Source: Thalassomonas actiniarum (lineage in GTDB: Bacteria > Pseudomonadota > Gammaproteobacteria > Enterobacterales > Alteromonadaceae). Taken from it: a stretch of DNA of 64,000 nt. The notes beneath the pieces were generated by a model, which searched no databases, had not been told where the DNA came from, and was given only the letters and a program-made list of their open reading frames with translations. Location of the stretch: assembly GCF_000948975.2 (NCBI RefSeq), contig NZ_CP059735.1:1426001-1490000 (forward strand), given 5' to 3'. Numbering within the stretch: position 1 is the first letter of the stretch; every line of letters begins with the position of its first letter. Both the position numbers and the translations under genes were made by a program. This document shows, piece by piece, positions 1-8,615 of this stretch.

Positions 1-1
1 G

Positions 2-391
2 CAACGTCCTATTGTTATATATAACTGGACACCGAATTGGACCGACAGTCGCCTAAGCGGTAAATTTATCGATTTCCCCCCCTTTCATCGTGACTGCCAC
101 ACCGAGGAAAGCTGGGGCAGGAACCCTGGTATGTTGATGGATTGTGGTGCTCCGGCGGCTGGCTGGATTAAAAAAGTGGCTTCGAGGCGGTTAAAACAGT
201 TTTATCCTTGCCTTTACCAGGCCTTAGGTGGGGTGAACTTTACGACTGAAATGATATCGGATGCTTCGGCCCTGGTTGTTGTTGATAAGTTGTCTGAACA
301 TGAGGCGGCCAACAGGTGGAGGACTTTATATGCCAGGCAATGGCAAACCTGGTTTGATTTAGCTTGCTTTAAGGAGAAACAGGGCTTGTAA
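2..391 (+). CDS. Glycine betaine/proline ABC transporter substrate-binding protein, C-terminal part
   Basis: The reading frame is open from base 2, so the 5' end of the gene lies outside the window; about 129 codons are visible. The segment with VIYNWTPNW followed by KKVASRRLKQFYP and a final basic/aromatic helix resembles the C-terminal lobe of OpuAC/ProX-type periplasmic betaine-binding proteins, in which tryptophans form the cage for the quaternary amine. Its role would be to deliver betaine or a related compatible solute to an ABC importer, suitable for a marine cell. The transporter partners would lie upstream. It ends in a strong bidirectional terminator. The first ATG in the window (131) is internal and not the true start. 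The family call is fairly firm; the exact ligand is not visible. Confidence 0.72.
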   Translation, partial: QRPIVIYNWTPNWTDSRLSGKFIDFPPFHRDCHTEESWGRNPGMLMDCGAPAAGWIKKVASRRLKQFYPCLYQALGGVNFTTEMISDASALVVVDKLSEHEAANRWRTLYARQWQTWFDLACFKEKQGL

Positions 392-392
392 A

Positions 393-427
393 AACAACAA
401 AGGGCTGATCATCAGCCCTTTGTTGTT
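393..427. terminator. Bidirectional rho-independent terminator
   Basis: A perfect 17-bp inverted repeat (393-409 and 411-427) rich in A and T at its outer ends. It lies between the convergent ends of the betaine-binding protein gene and the YebC-family gene and can serve both. Confidence 0.85.
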
Positions 428-446
428 AATATGCCTTAGCTAATGT

Positions 447-1169
447 TTATTCGGCAATTTCCGCATTGTGATAAACTTCCTGGACGTCTTCACAGTCTTC
501 AAGCATATTCATGAATTTTTCGAACATTTCAACGTCATCACCGGCAATCTCTGTATAGGTTTGCGGTACAAAGGTGATTTCTTCTACGTCAAGTTCGAAT
601 TCCGGCATATCATTGGCGAAAGCGGTCTTGATCTTGAAAAACTCGGTATGCGGCGCGTAAACGGTAATAATGCCGTCTTCTAATTCAACGTCGGTGACAT
701 CGATATCTGCCATCATCAGGTTTTCTAATACCGCCTCATCGTCATCCCCTTTAAAAGAGAATACCGCCTGGTGGTCAAACATATGAGAAACTGTGCCCGA
801 TGAACCGATTTTTGAATGGGTTTTGGTAAAACACTGGCGTACATCTTTAATGGTACGGTTGCCGTTGTCGGTTAAGCAATCGATGATCACCATACAGTTA
901 CCCGGGCCGAAACCTTCGTAGCGCGCCGGAACATAATCTTCGCCGCCGGTACCTTTGGCTTTTTCAATGGCTTTTTCGATAACGTGGGCAGGCACTTGAG
1001 CTTTTTTCGCTTTTTCAATGGTGCTGCGCAGGGCTAAGTTGCCATCGGGATCGGTACCGCCATTTTTGGCGATCACATAAATCTCTTTTCCGAATTTTGA
1101 ATAAACTTTGGTTTTCTGGCCTGCCGTTTTGGCCATGGATAATTTACGGTTTTGGTAAGCTCTGCCCAT
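447..1169 (-). CDS. YebC/PmpR-family protein, YeeN-like subtype
   Basis: A 240-residue protein of the YebC/PmpR family (TACO1-like). Members were described as transcriptional regulators and are now linked to relief of ribosome stalling at proline stretches. The N-terminus MGRAYQNRK, the KFGKEIY segment, the [15 protein letters not shown] helix and RYEGFGPGN are diagnostic. The long N-terminal spacing and ending ..VYHN.. match the E. coli YeeN subtype more than RuvC-linked YebC, and no ruvC is nearby. Length is normal for the family. It is monocistronic, with the shared terminator at its 3' end. Whether it acts on DNA or on the ribosome cannot be told from sequence. Confidence 0.9.
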   Translation of the reverse strand: MGRAYQNRKLSMAKTAGQKTKVYSKFGKEIYVIAKNGGTDPDGNLALRSTIEKAKKAQVPAHVIEKAIEKAKGTGGEDYVPARYEGFGPGNCMVIIDCLTDNGNRTIKDVRQCFTKTHSKIGSSGTVSHMFDHQAVFSFKGDDDEAVLENLMMADIDVTDVELEDGIITVYAPHTEFFKIKTAFANDMPEFELDVEEITFVPQTYTEIAGDDVEMFEKFMNMLEDCEDVQEVYHNAEIAE

Positions 1170-1344
1170 CTGAAATGCTTCTCATGCTAATGATAACCAG
1201 GGATCAATTCGTTATTGGGAATTGTTAATCACTTGGTATGGAAAATTTAATTGCTTAGGATTTTAACAGCCTCCGGCGGTTATTTTCCAGTGCCTGGCGG
1301 CAGTTTGCGTGATTTTTCTTTGATATCAGTTAAGCCGGGGCAAA

Positions 1345-2223
1345 TTAGTCCCGGATAATCCGGCGATCCCGGTCGAGCGTGAGCAGGTGATCGACCTTGC
1401 CGGGCAGGCTGGTCAGGCTGTGTTGGCTTAAACGTTGAAAATGCTGGATGAAGTGGGCTATCTCGGTATTTGTCATGATCTTATTGCTGGTTAAAGCACC
1501 GGCAAGCTTTTGCCTGAGTTTTTGTTCCTGCTCCAGGCGCCAGCGGTAAACACAGTCAAACGACGGTGCCTTTAGCATCAGCCATAAATCCATATAGCGG
1601 TATAACGGCTGGTAAAATTGTGCCAGCTGGTGATTGACAAACTTTCGCCATATGCCTTGGCGATCCTGCTCTTGTTCAAGTTGGTTTACTGGAAACCAAA
1701 GCTCATTTTCCTGTTGCGGGGGCGTTCCCCAGCACCAGCCTTCAAAAAGCACGACATCTATCTTTGCGGTTACTTTGGGCCAAAGCCTATGGGGCACAGG
1801 GTTGTCACTTGCCTTATCAAACTTTGGCAGGGAAAAGCCGGCATCCGCGTTTGCCAGTTTGTTTAGGGTGTCGCCGAGCAGAAGGATATCATGGGTGCCG
1901 GGAACACCGCGGCTGGCCAAAAGCGGATGTACCGACTTTGCCAGTTGTTGTCTTTGCATCTGATCCAGGTAAAAATCATCGAGGGAGCAAGTGATGCTAT
2001 TGAGCTGGTATTCGTTAATTAATACCCGGGCCATATAATCGCTCAGGGTAGATTTGCCGCTGCCCTGACAGCCGTTAATACCGATAAAAACCGTTGCTTT
2101 GTTACTGGCCTGGCGTGTGTGTACGATTGCCTTTACCAGCGGCATAAAGTGTTGTTCTGCGCTTACCAGATAATCTGGGGATAGCTGGTTCTTTGCTAGG
2201 AAATCTGCAAGGTATGTTTGCAA
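1345..2223 (-). CDS. Plant-type D-glycerate 3-kinase-like P-loop kinase
   Basis: A 292-residue cytosolic kinase. The Walker A motif GINGCQGSGKST lies at about residues 48-59, followed by a segment with SLDDFYL (about residue 81), as in the GLYK/phosphoribulokinase-like family that phosphorylates D-glycerate to 3-phosphoglycerate. SRGVPGTHD (about residues 104-112) and FEGWCWG (about 160) are further conserved family blocks. It stands alone between the YebC gene and a small ORF, without glyoxylate or glycerate pathway neighbours. The substrate is inferred from family resemblance; the kinase fold is certain. Confidence 0.78.
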   Translation of the reverse strand: MQTYLADFLAKNQLSPDYLVSAEQHFMPLVKAIVHTRQASNKATVFIGINGCQGSGKSTLSDYMARVLINEYQLNSITCSLDDFYLDQMQRQQLAKSVHPLLASRGVPGTHDILLLGDTLNKLANADAGFSLPKFDKASDNPVPHRLWPKVTAKIDVVLFEGWCWGTPPQQENELWFPVNQLEQEQDRQGIWRKFVNHQLAQFYQPLYRYMDLWLMLKAPSFDCVYRWRLEQEQKLRQKLAGALTSNKIMTNTEIAHFIQHFQRLSQHSLTSLPGKVDHLLTLDRDRRIIRD

Positions 2224-2450
2224 CTCAAGTCCCTTTTGCCTGGATATAAAATGATGAATAAAATAAAAACTTTCAAAGATAAATGTTCAAGCCACTTTAT
2301 TGAGTTATAACCTAAATTTTATCTCTGTGACAATTTATTCTTTGATAAACCGGGAGCAAGGCTTGATTGGTCGAGATTTAGGGGCCTGTCTTGATATTCA
2401 GGCCCCTGTGGGAGAAGTGTTATTGTCAAAAGCATAACTTGCCTTTTCAT

Positions 2451-2633
2451 TTAATGAATTTGTTGTCGCAACCCGGCCCGGGGTAAATTGAGTTCTTTCG
2501 TTTCAACGTCCCACTGACTGATTGTCAGATGTTTGAGTTGCAGGTAAAAATCTATCATATTAGCGAGCCTGCCTGTTTTTATGCTGTTAAATAGGGTGAT
2601 TGCTTTAAGGAGTGCGAGTTTAAATATCATCAT
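2451..2633 (-). CDS. Small hypothetical protein (60 aa)
   Basis: A short ORF starting with ATG-ATG after a GGGGA sequence spaced correctly for a ribosome binding site, located 39 bp downstream of and on the same strand as the TPR protein gene, so it may be cotranscribed. The product is a mildly basic helical protein. It somewhat recalls DUF1127 (YjiS-like) small proteins in size and in its C-terminal arginine-containing tail, but the diagnostic core is not evident. A 9-bp inverted repeat (2380-2388 / 2399-2407) lies downstream and may end the transcript. Expression is plausible but unproven. Confidence 0.4.
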   Translation of the reverse strand: MMIFKLALLKAITLFNSIKTGRLANMIDFYLQLKHLTISQWDVETKELNLPRAGLRQQIH

Positions 2634-2672
2634 GTTTTCCCCGTGCTGCTAAGGATGAATAAGGCGCTGCTG

Positions 2673-3281
2673 TTATTCTGAGCGGCTTTTGGTATAAGCT
2701 GTTGCCGCGAAACTATCTGCTGGCGCTTTGGTATTATTAATGGTCAAGCTGTTGGTCAGCCTCGCCAGGTTTTGTTCTACCAGGAGATTTTTGTTGATGG
2801 TCACCGCCGTATTAAAGTCGGTTAACGCACCGGAAAAGTCGGCAGAAATATAGCGCACTATGCCTCTGTTGCTTAAGGCGATTGAGTGGAGGTATCTGCC
2901 TTTCCTGCTGCGCTTCATGTGTCTGGGCATGGTTGTGATTGCCCGGCTGCAAGCTGTTTGTGCTGCCGTTAACCTTTGCATTTTTAAATTGGCCACGCAT
3001 AAGCCCAGTTCGTATTCCCAGGCATAGCTGCTATTTGTGTTATGGCGATAATCTTCGGTGATTTCTTCAAGCCCTTTTTGATATTCACCTGATAAAATCC
3101 TGGCTGAGCCGCTGCTGCCGTCGATGACGGCAATTTTAAATCCGGCTGCTTCAGTGGCCGCATGTGTATTGGCAAATGCCGATGTTGCCAATAGCACAGT
3201 GAGCAGGGCGGTTGCCGTTGTTACTTTAATGAAGCTTGATTTGGTAAAAGCTGCTTTGTGATATGTTGTCTCTGTTTTCAT
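2673..3281 (-). CDS. Secreted TPR-containing hypothetical protein
   Basis: A 202-residue protein with a long N-region and a hydrophobic segment (about residues 19-37, ending SAFA-NTHA) that reads as a Sec signal peptide. The mature part contains helical repeats of tetratricopeptide type, clearest at about residues 125-165 (ALSNRGIVRYISADFSGALTDFNTA), preceded by a segment that also fits a TPR (YAWEYELGLCVANLKMQ). Two cysteines, in GLCVA and AACSRA, might form a disulfide in the periplasm. It probably serves as a protein-binding scaffold in the periplasm. No specific partner is suggested by the neighbours. Confidence 0.65.
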   Translation of the reverse strand: MKTETTYHKAAFTKSSFIKVTTATALLTVLLATSAFANTHAATEAAGFKIAVIDGSSGSARILSGEYQKGLEEITEDYRHNTNSSYAWEYELGLCVANLKMQRLTAAQTACSRAITTMPRHMKRSRKGRYLHSIALSNRGIVRYISADFSGALTDFNTAVTINKNLLVEQNLARLTNSLTINNTKAPADSFAATAYTKSRSE

Positions 3282-3460
3282 GGTCTCTTCCTTTTGTAAG
3301 CAATATCGTTAAGACAAGTTTCTGTTGTTGTGTCATTTAACTGCTGACATCTTTACTCTAAGGCAAAAGGAAAACTTTCGACAAACGATAAAAAAACAGC
3401 CGTAAGGTGAATTAATTTCAGCTATAAAAATTACCGGCAGAGGGGGATTCGCCCTGGTGG

Positions 3461-4339
3461 CTATTCCGTAAAGGCTGTTTTGATCCAGTCGGTAAAGGAG
3501 TCCAGTTCGGGGGCCGGAGCCAGGTCATGCTGACGTATCAGGTAATAGCGGTCTTTGGTAAGCAGCTCATGCTCGAATAACTTTGCCAGCAGCTGTTCAT
3601 TAAACCAGGCCTGGCTGATAGGCAAAGGTATTAAGGCTATGCCAACTCCCTGCTGGGCGGCGCGGGCAACACCGAACATACTGTCAAACTGGATGATTTG
3701 TTTTGGGTTAAAGTCATCCAGTTGACAGCGTTCGGCCCACTGGTGCCAGGACCAGGGTCTGGAGCTGTGCAGGATCAGGGGAACCGAGGTTAATGCCTGA
3801 TATCCGATTTGTGAAAGTTGCCGGTATAATTTGGTATTGCATGCCGGTACATAAGAGACGGGGAAAAGGTCATCGACCAGGTTGCCTCTGGGTTTGCTGG
3901 CGGCTAAAACAATGGACAGATCGCTGGCCTTAAGGGGATCGCTGGATGATTTTACCGTTTCCAGTTGCAAATTTATTTGTGGATGCTGTTTTGCCCAGTC
4001 ATTTAATTTAGGTACAAAAAGTTCACTGGCAAAAAACTCCGGCAAGCTGATGGTGATAGTGCTGTTTTGTTTGTTATGGCTGAACTGGGCTATGGTAGCT
4101 TCGAGTTCGGCGACCAAAGGTTCAATGGCCTGATAAAACTGTCTGCCGGCATTGGTTAATTCTATGGCGCGGGTTTGCCGCTGGAATAACTGAATGCCCA
4201 CTTGTTGCTCCAACTGTTTTATTTGATGGCTCACCGCTGAAGGGGTTAAAAAAAGCTGGGCTGCGGCATGTTTAAAGCTGAGGCATTTTGCTGCGATACA
4301 GAAGGATCGTAAACCGCGTATAGGAGTTTGAATGGCCAT
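3461..4339 (-). CDS. LysR-family transcriptional regulator (GcvA-like)
   Basis: A 292-residue LysR regulator. The N-terminal winged helix has the classical pattern FKHAAAQLFLTPSAVSHQIK (about residues 22-41), and QTPIRGLRSFCIAAKCLSFK before it resembles the GcvA/AmpR branch. The rest is a periplasmic-binding-protein-like effector domain. LysR genes usually face their target; here no intact gene is divergent. The adjacent upstream stretch holds only a decayed gene remnant, so a former target may have been lost or lie elsewhere. The effector is unknown. Confidence 0.85.
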   Translation of the reverse strand: MAIQTPIRGLRSFCIAAKCLSFKHAAAQLFLTPSAVSHQIKQLEQQVGIQLFQRQTRAIELTNAGRQFYQAIEPLVAELEATIAQFSHNKQNSTITISLPEFFASELFVPKLNDWAKQHPQINLQLETVKSSSDPLKASDLSIVLAASKPRGNLVDDLFPVSYVPACNTKLYRQLSQIGYQALTSVPLILHSSRPWSWHQWAERCQLDDFNPKQIIQFDSMFGVARAAQQGVGIALIPLPISQAWFNEQLLAKLFEHELLTKDRYYLIRQHDLAPAPELDSFTDWIKTAFTE

Positions 4340-4577
4340 AAGGTTATGATTATTAGTGATTAATTAAGCTAATATCAAATAGCAAATCACAGGCCATTTC
4401 TTAAGTCGTTGTTTTTTATGGCATTGGTTGGTTCTTGTTTGGGCAGAGGGGCTTAGGGGGCACATAAACAATAACTTTTGCACCACGGTGGTGCGTCTTG
4501 TTAGCATGAGGTTAATATTGTCTCTTTTCTCAGGGATACGTCAGTTGGGAATATGGCCAGCACTGGTGGAAAAATGC

Positions 4578-4604
4578 AAAAAAAAGGGCATAGAAACTAT
4601 GCCC
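4578..4604 (-). terminator. Rho-independent terminator of the remnant gene
   Basis: Read on the minus strand: GGGCATAG-TTT-CTATGCCC followed by eight T residues. A textbook intrinsic terminator with no intact gene feeding into it; it lies about 50 bp past the stop codon of the decayed frame at 4656. Confidence 0.8.
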
Positions 4605-4655
4605 GCAATGAAACAACGATTTTTGAAATCGGGGGAAATCAAAATCAAACCCAGC

Positions 4656-4915
4656 TTATGGCAAGGTGAACTTGAGCACAAACGAGTTAAATTCACCGCC
4701 GGGATTAATTTTTTTCACCTGTTGTAAATCGTCTTTATCTGAGCTGTATATGACATAAAAGCGGAGTAAACCTGAGATGGGGGCCAAGGGAAGTATTTAA
4801 CTGAACTTTTAAAGGAACCAGGTGATTTAACACTAAATACAAAGGTTTTGATGAAACATGGAATAAGGAGTAAGGCTTTCCTGTTCAATGTGCCGACAGC
4901 TCTGTAGTTTATCAA
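4656..4915 (-). pseudogene. Frameshifted C-terminal gene remnant
   Basis: On the minus strand the last 40-odd codons before the stop at 4656-4658 read as convincing protein (LLRFYVIYSSDKDDLQQV, then KKINPGGEFNSFVLKFTLP). The same frame meets a stop near 4797-4799. Upstream, a second frame (residues such as FVFSVKSPGSFKSSVKYFP) continues in a similar style and then runs out of frame near 4780-4795. Splicing the two frames gives one continuous-looking domain. The strong terminator downstream fits a once-transcribed gene. I do not recognise the family. There is no full-length start, so it is probably a degraded 3' fragment. Confidence 0.5.
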
Positions 4916-5189
4916 ACCACTGCTGCGGGCCGGGCAGTAATATTGAATCAGCCGTTAACATCTTAATGATGCGCTTGGCATCTTGATGGCGCTATTGCCG
5001 CCTAAAAGACAAAAAATGCCGTTTTTAATCACGAAAACATCGGGACTAAGGGCGTGGTTTGCATATATCCGGCACATACCTGAATTGAGAATACTGCAAA
5101 AGGTAAGTCGACATGTTTATATATGCCGTAGATTTTATTAATTAATGTTTTGCTAGCCCGGCTATTTAATCGTTGCATGGGAATACTTT

Positions 5190-5228
5190 TAAAAAAGTGG
5201 AATAGCCGGATATCAGCTATTCCACTTT
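5190..5228 (-). terminator. Rho-independent terminator of ribB
   Basis: Minus strand: a 13-bp stem (AAAGTGGAATAGC pairing with GCTATTCCACTTT, 5194-5206 and 5216-5228) followed by a T-run, seven bases after the ribB stop codon. Confidence 0.85.
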
Positions 5229-5234
5229 ATGGAC

Positions 5235-5888
5235 TTAGGCTACATCGGATTTTTCACCAAGCAGCACCTCAGCGATATCCTCTATGGTCAGCAAGACCAG
5301 CTGATGATTTAAGGCATACGCCACCAGCTCTTGTCCCTTCATCATAGTGCCGTCTTTATGCATTAGTTCGCATAAAACGGCGCTTGGCGACAACCCGGCG
5401 AGTTGACATAAGTCTACGCCTCCTTCGGTATGGCCCCGGCGGGAAAGCACACCTCCGGGCTCAGCCCTAAGGGGAAACACATGGCCGGGATGTGCCAGGT
5501 CATCCGGGTGGGCATTTGCCGCTATTGCTGTTTTTATGGTTTGTACGCGATCCGCGGCGCTAACTCCTGTGGTTACCCCTTGCTTTGCTTCGATAGAAAC
5601 CGTGAAGGCGGTGTTATTTTTACTGGAGTTACTGGTTAGCATCTGGGGTAACTGCAGCTGTTTCAGTTTTTCTTCGGTTAACGCCAGGCAAACGATGCCT
5701 GAGCAGTCGGCTATTAGTTGCGCCATGCGTTTTTGGTTAATAAGCTCGGCGGCAACAATCAAGTCACCTTCGTTTTCACGATCCGGATCGTCCATAAGCA
5801 CTACGGCTTTGCCAAGCGCGAGGTCCCGGCAGGCATTATTGATGCGTTCTCGTGGGGTTAAGCCAAACTGGCTAAGGTTGATATTCAT
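5235..5888 (-). CDS. ribB: 3,4-dihydroxy-2-butanone-4-phosphate synthase
   Basis: A 217-residue enzyme converting ribulose 5-phosphate to 3,4-dihydroxy-2-butanone 4-phosphate plus formate, a riboflavin precursor step. The motif [16 protein letters not shown] (acidic metal/substrate site) and [16 protein letters not shown] are diagnostic, as is the stand-alone RibB length (E. coli 217 aa), with no fused RibA domain. The open frame extends 35 codons further upstream, but those codons lie in the riboswitch leader and include a terminator hairpin. The true ATG at 5888 has AGGAG six bases before it. It is transcribed alone, controlled by the FMN riboswitch at 5999-6185 and the leader terminator at 5949-5978. 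Confidence 0.96.
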   Translation of the reverse strand: MNINLSQFGLTPRERINNACRDLALGKAVVLMDDPDRENEGDLIVAAELINQKRMAQLIADCSGIVCLALTEEKLKQLQLPQMLTSNSSKNNTAFTVSIEAKQGVTTGVSAADRVQTIKTAIAANAHPDDLAHPGHVFPLRAEPGGVLSRRGHTEGGVDLCQLAGLSPSAVLCELMHKDGTMMKGQELVAYALNHQLVLLTIEDIAEVLLGEKSDVA

Positions 5889-5948
5889 ATTAATCTCCTG
5901 ATTTTGAGGTTCAAAATTCAGGGGAACCAGGAAAGTTAATGGCAGCGC

Positions 5949-5978
5949 AAAAAACACCACCCGGTAAACCGGGTAGTG
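5949..5978 (-). terminator. Leader terminator controlled by the FMN riboswitch
   Basis: On the minus strand a GC-rich hairpin (CACTACCCGGT pairing with CCGGGTGGTG) followed by six T residues, located between the riboswitch aptamer and the ribB start. Its position implies transcription attenuation: FMN binding should favour this hairpin and stop ribB transcription. Confidence 0.82.
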
Positions 5979-5998
5979 GCTTTGTGTTGTCATTTTTC

Positions 5999-6185
5999 TT
6001 CTCCCATCCGGACTTTACGGGACTATCGCTGAGATAACGATTTTACCCTGAACCGTCGGCTCCGGATTGACACCGGATCTGCTGGACCTTTACCACATGT
6101 TTGCTACTCACGGTAAAGCGCTCGCGGGCTGATAATTTTTGCAAATTAATCACCGCCGGTGGGGAATTCCACCCCGCCCTGAAGA
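5999..6185 (-). promoter_or_regulatory. FMN riboswitch (RFN element)
   Basis: Read on the minus strand, the element begins CTTCAGGGCGGGGTGGAATT, continues with CCCCACCGGCGGTGATTA, contains the AGCCCGCGAGCG block, and closes with CCGGATGGGAGAA. These are the conserved blocks of the RFN element in its usual order, upstream of ribB. It senses flavin mononucleotide and gives negative feedback on riboflavin synthesis. Confidence 0.96.
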
Positions 6186-6312
6186 ATTATGCCATTTAAG
6201 GCACCGGTGATTTTATCTGCTTATAAAAACTTGTTAAAGTCATTTGAGAGAAATTTCCAGCTTTTAAAATAATGGTATAGGTAGAAAAATGGCAACAGGT
6301 AATAACAGGTAA

Positions 6313-6927
6313 ATGAAGTCGCTGGCAGAAGTTATAAGATTAGGCAAACAATTACGCACCATAGGTTTTGATGATGCCCCTTTTAATCATCAAGCGGGCA
6401 GTAAAGTGAATATTTCAGGCATCATTTGTACCAATACCCGTTTTGAAGGCATGTTATGGGGGGAGGCAGGTAAAGACGGGGTTGATGCCACAGATGTACT
6501 GATTAATATGTTAAAACCCAGCAAATTCTATCAGCAGGTGCATGCCGTGTTGCTTGATGGTATTGCCATTGGCGGTTTTAATTTGATCAACCTTGAGAAA
6601 CTAAGTGAGTCATTACAACTGCCTTGTATTGCTGTGATGCGTAAACTGCCGGATGTAACGGCGGTGAAAAAAGTATTAACCCGCTTTGACGATGCCAAGT
6701 TTCGTTTAGATACCCTAGACGCTGCCGGTGAAATATTCACTTATAGCTCACCAGTTTCCGGTTTAGAGAACAGAAGCTTTTTTTTCCAGGTGAAAGGTTG
6801 CTCCGTTGAAACGGCAGGGCTGTTACTGGAAAAAGTCACCGACACCGGCAATGTACCGGAAAGCTTGCGCCTGGCACATTTAATAGGTGCTGCGGTGAAA
6901 ACAGGGCAAAGTAGTAATAGCGCCTGA
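6313..6927 (+). CDS. DUF99 family protein
   Basis: A 204-residue protein of the DUF99 (UPF0215) family, better known from archaea. IRTIGFDDAPF-type N-terminus (here LRTIGFDDAPF, about residues 14-24), LLDGIAIGGFNLINL (about 79-93) and the VMRKLPD segment are characteristic. The family is sometimes linked to an endonuclease V-like fold because of the QVHAVLLDG-type strand, but activity is unproven. It is divergent from ribB, sharing the intergenic region. Length is normal and no frameshift is seen. Confidence 0.78.
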   Translation: MKSLAEVIRLGKQLRTIGFDDAPFNHQAGSKVNISGIICTNTRFEGMLWGEAGKDGVDATDVLINMLKPSKFYQQVHAVLLDGIAIGGFNLINLEKLSESLQLPCIAVMRKLPDVTAVKKVLTRFDDAKFRLDTLDAAGEIFTYSSPVSGLENRSFFFQVKGCSVETAGLLLEKVTDTGNVPESLRLAHLIGAAVKTGQSSNSA

Positions 6928-7142
6928 TATTGGGCACAAACGTCCTCTGCTTAAGGTTCTGTTTTACTCAGCAAGTTAATAACTAAGCGTTAACACAAAT
7001 ATTAAATATATTTAAATTTCTGGGTATTTTTCGCTTGGTGCAATTTTTGCTTAGTTATTGTTCAGCTGAAAAGGGTATAATCCCTTACAGTTTTACGTCA
7101 ATCTTCCATCTTTTTTTACAAAAAGTGCAGTAGGAAAAATAA

Positions 7143-7817
7143 ATGAAATTAAAACTTTTAAAAGTGCCCTTGGCCGGACTGATTTTGTGTGTCAGTGGTT
7201 TGCTTAATATCGCTAATGCAGACTTGATCACTATTGGTAACTTAACCAGTAATGATGACGGCTCTACTAATGTTATTGCCGATACCTTAAATGACCGCGA
7301 GTGGTTAAGGTGGGATTTATTAGCAGATCTGACCCATGCCCAGACCTTAGCTGAGATAGCTTCAGGTGCTTATGCAGGTTGGACTATTGCCGGGGCCGAT
7401 GATGCTAACTTGTTTCTTGATGCCTTATATAGCGGGGCTGATCACGGCTGTAGCGATAACGTTACCATGATCCTCAATTGTGCCGACACAGGTTCGTATA
7501 CCAGCCCACAATATAAAGCTCTTTTTGGGGATTCCGGCAGCAGCGGAACAGAAGCGGCGTGGTTTTATGATGATACCTTAACGGATAACCAGGCCGGGAT
7601 GTTATATCTGCATAACGGCGAGGATAACCGGAAAATCAACACTTATAGCACCATTGCCGTGAGCGATAATTTTTCCAAATATGGTTTGTGGTCAAGCTCA
7701 GGCACCATAGGTTGGCTAATGTATCGTTCAACCGCCCAGGTATCGGAGCCACCGACCTTGGCCATTTTTGCATTAGTGCTGGCAGGCTTTGGGCTGCGTC
7801 GGTTTACCAGGCAATAA
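7143..7817 (+). CDS. PEP-CTERM sorting domain protein
   Basis: A 224-residue exported protein with an N-terminal signal peptide (hydrophobic stretch about residues 9-26, ending ANA). The C-terminus shows the tripartite PEP-CTERM signal: SEPPTLAIFAL (a variant of PEP), a transmembrane helix, and a basic tail (LRRFTRQ). Such proteins are processed by exosortase, which must be encoded elsewhere. The central region (about 30-195) has repeated GWTIAG / GLWSSSG-type segments, similar in style to the PEP-CTERM protein at 27493-28206. Monocistronic, with its own terminator. Confidence 0.82.
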   Translation: MKLKLLKVPLAGLILCVSGLLNIANADLITIGNLTSNDDGSTNVIADTLNDREWLRWDLLADLTHAQTLAEIASGAYAGWTIAGADDANLFLDALYSGADHGCSDNVTMILNCADTGSYTSPQYKALFGDSGSSGTEAAWFYDDTLTDNQAGMLYLHNGEDNRKINTYSTIAVSDNFSKYGLWSSSGTIGWLMYRSTAQVSEPPTLAIFALVLAGFGLRRFTRQ

Positions 7818-7838
7818 TTAAAATTGCTTAAATTGATC

Positions 7839-7866
7839 AAAGCACCGTGTTATCGGTGCTTTTTTG
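7839..7866 (+). terminator. Rho-independent terminator after the PEP-CTERM gene
   Basis: AGCACCG-(6 nt)-CGGTGCT followed by TTTTTTG, 20 bp after the stop codon. Confidence 0.85.
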
Positions 7867-7882
7867 TATTTTTCACTGGTGA

Positions 7883-8473
7883 TCAGATGTGTTTTCCCCT
7901 GCTCCAGCTTGAGTTGGCAAGCAAACGTTCACCGGCATCTACCGCGCCTGCTTCCATGGTCGTGCCCATAGAGTCATTCCAGCGGTTTAAATAGCCGAAT
8001 AATGCAATCACCCCTAAAATTTCAACGACTTCACCGTCATCCCAATATTCGTGCATTTTTGCGGTGATCTCATCTGTTACTGCATTAGGCACGCTTGAGG
8101 CAGCTAAAGCCAGTTCAAAAGCGGCTTTCTCTGCCTCGCTATAGAGATCGCTTTCCCGAAATGACCAGATGTTTTCCAGGCGTTGTTCGCTGGAGCCATA
8201 ACGTTCAGCGGCAAGAATAGTATGGGCTTCACAGTAGCGACAACCGGTATTGGCACTGGTGATATAACCGATTAAACGTTTTTGCTCGGCAGTAACCCTG
8301 CCTTTATTTTCCATTACCGCCATATTCAGGTTAATAAAGGCTTTGGCAATGGCCGGCCGGCGTTGCATGGTTAATACGCTGTTGGGACAAAAGCCTAAGG
8401 TTTCATTAAAAAACTTTGCCAGTTCGGCAACGTCTTCATTTGCGTCAGGCGCTAGCGGGGTTACTAAGGGCAT
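7883..8473 (-). CDS. Carboxymuconolactone decarboxylase/AhpD-like peroxidase-related protein
   Basis: A 196-residue protein of the CMD/AhpD superfamily. The CxxC redox motif and following histidine are present in GCRYCEAH (about residues 78-85), as in peroxidase-related AhpD-like proteins, which use the cysteine pair and histidine for thiol-based peroxide reduction. The C-terminal LFGYLNRWNDSMG segment is typical of the subgroup. It is divergent from a MarR regulator, with a doubled palindrome between them, so regulation by that protein in response to an oxidant or electrophile is likely. Physiological substrate unknown. Confidence 0.83.
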   Translation of the reverse strand: MPLVTPLAPDANEDVAELAKFFNETLGFCPNSVLTMQRRPAIAKAFINLNMAVMENKGRVTAEQKRLIGYITSANTGCRYCEAHTILAAERYGSSEQRLENIWSFRESDLYSEAEKAAFELALAASSVPNAVTDEITAKMHEYWDDGEVVEILGVIALFGYLNRWNDSMGTTMEAGAVDAGERLLANSSWSRGKHI

Positions 8474-8526
8474 ATCTGTTCTCCGTTTATCAAATGATGC
8501 TAATTAAAACTACTATACGATCTACA

Positions 8527-8565
8527 TATTGCATATGCAACAATATTGTTGTTGCATATGCAATA
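8527..8565. promoter_or_regulatory. Candidate MarR operator, two identical palindromes
   Basis: TTGCATATGCAA occurs twice (8529-8540 and 8552-8563), a perfect 12-bp palindrome with 23 bp between centres, with CAATATTG in the spacer. It lies between the divergent CMD-like gene and the MarR gene, where an autoregulatory operator is expected. Confidence 0.72.
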
Positions 8566-8615
8566 TGGTGAGGGTTTTTATTTAGATGAGGAAAATGATA
8601 GAGTTACAGTAATTT

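Larger units (their letters stand above)
4340..5189. other. Long intergenic region with a decayed gene
   Basis: About 850 bp without an intact gene. It contains a minus-strand terminator (4578-4604), a frameshifted coding remnant on the minus strand (about 4656-4915), and a short GC-rich palindrome (GCACCACGGTGGTGC near 4480). A plus-strand open frame at 4428-4727 runs antisense through the remnant and its terminator and lacks any family character, so it was not called. From 4916 to 5189 I see no gene or clear signal. Confidence 0.6.

Noticed and set aside
4428..4727. Plus-strand open frame of 99 codons
   Set aside because: It runs antisense through a minus-strand terminator and a coding-like remnant, has no ribosome binding site and no family character.
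5889..5993. N-terminal extension of ribB by 35 codons
   Set aside because: It covers the riboswitch leader and its terminator; ATG at 5888 has a good ribosome binding site and gives the family's normal length.
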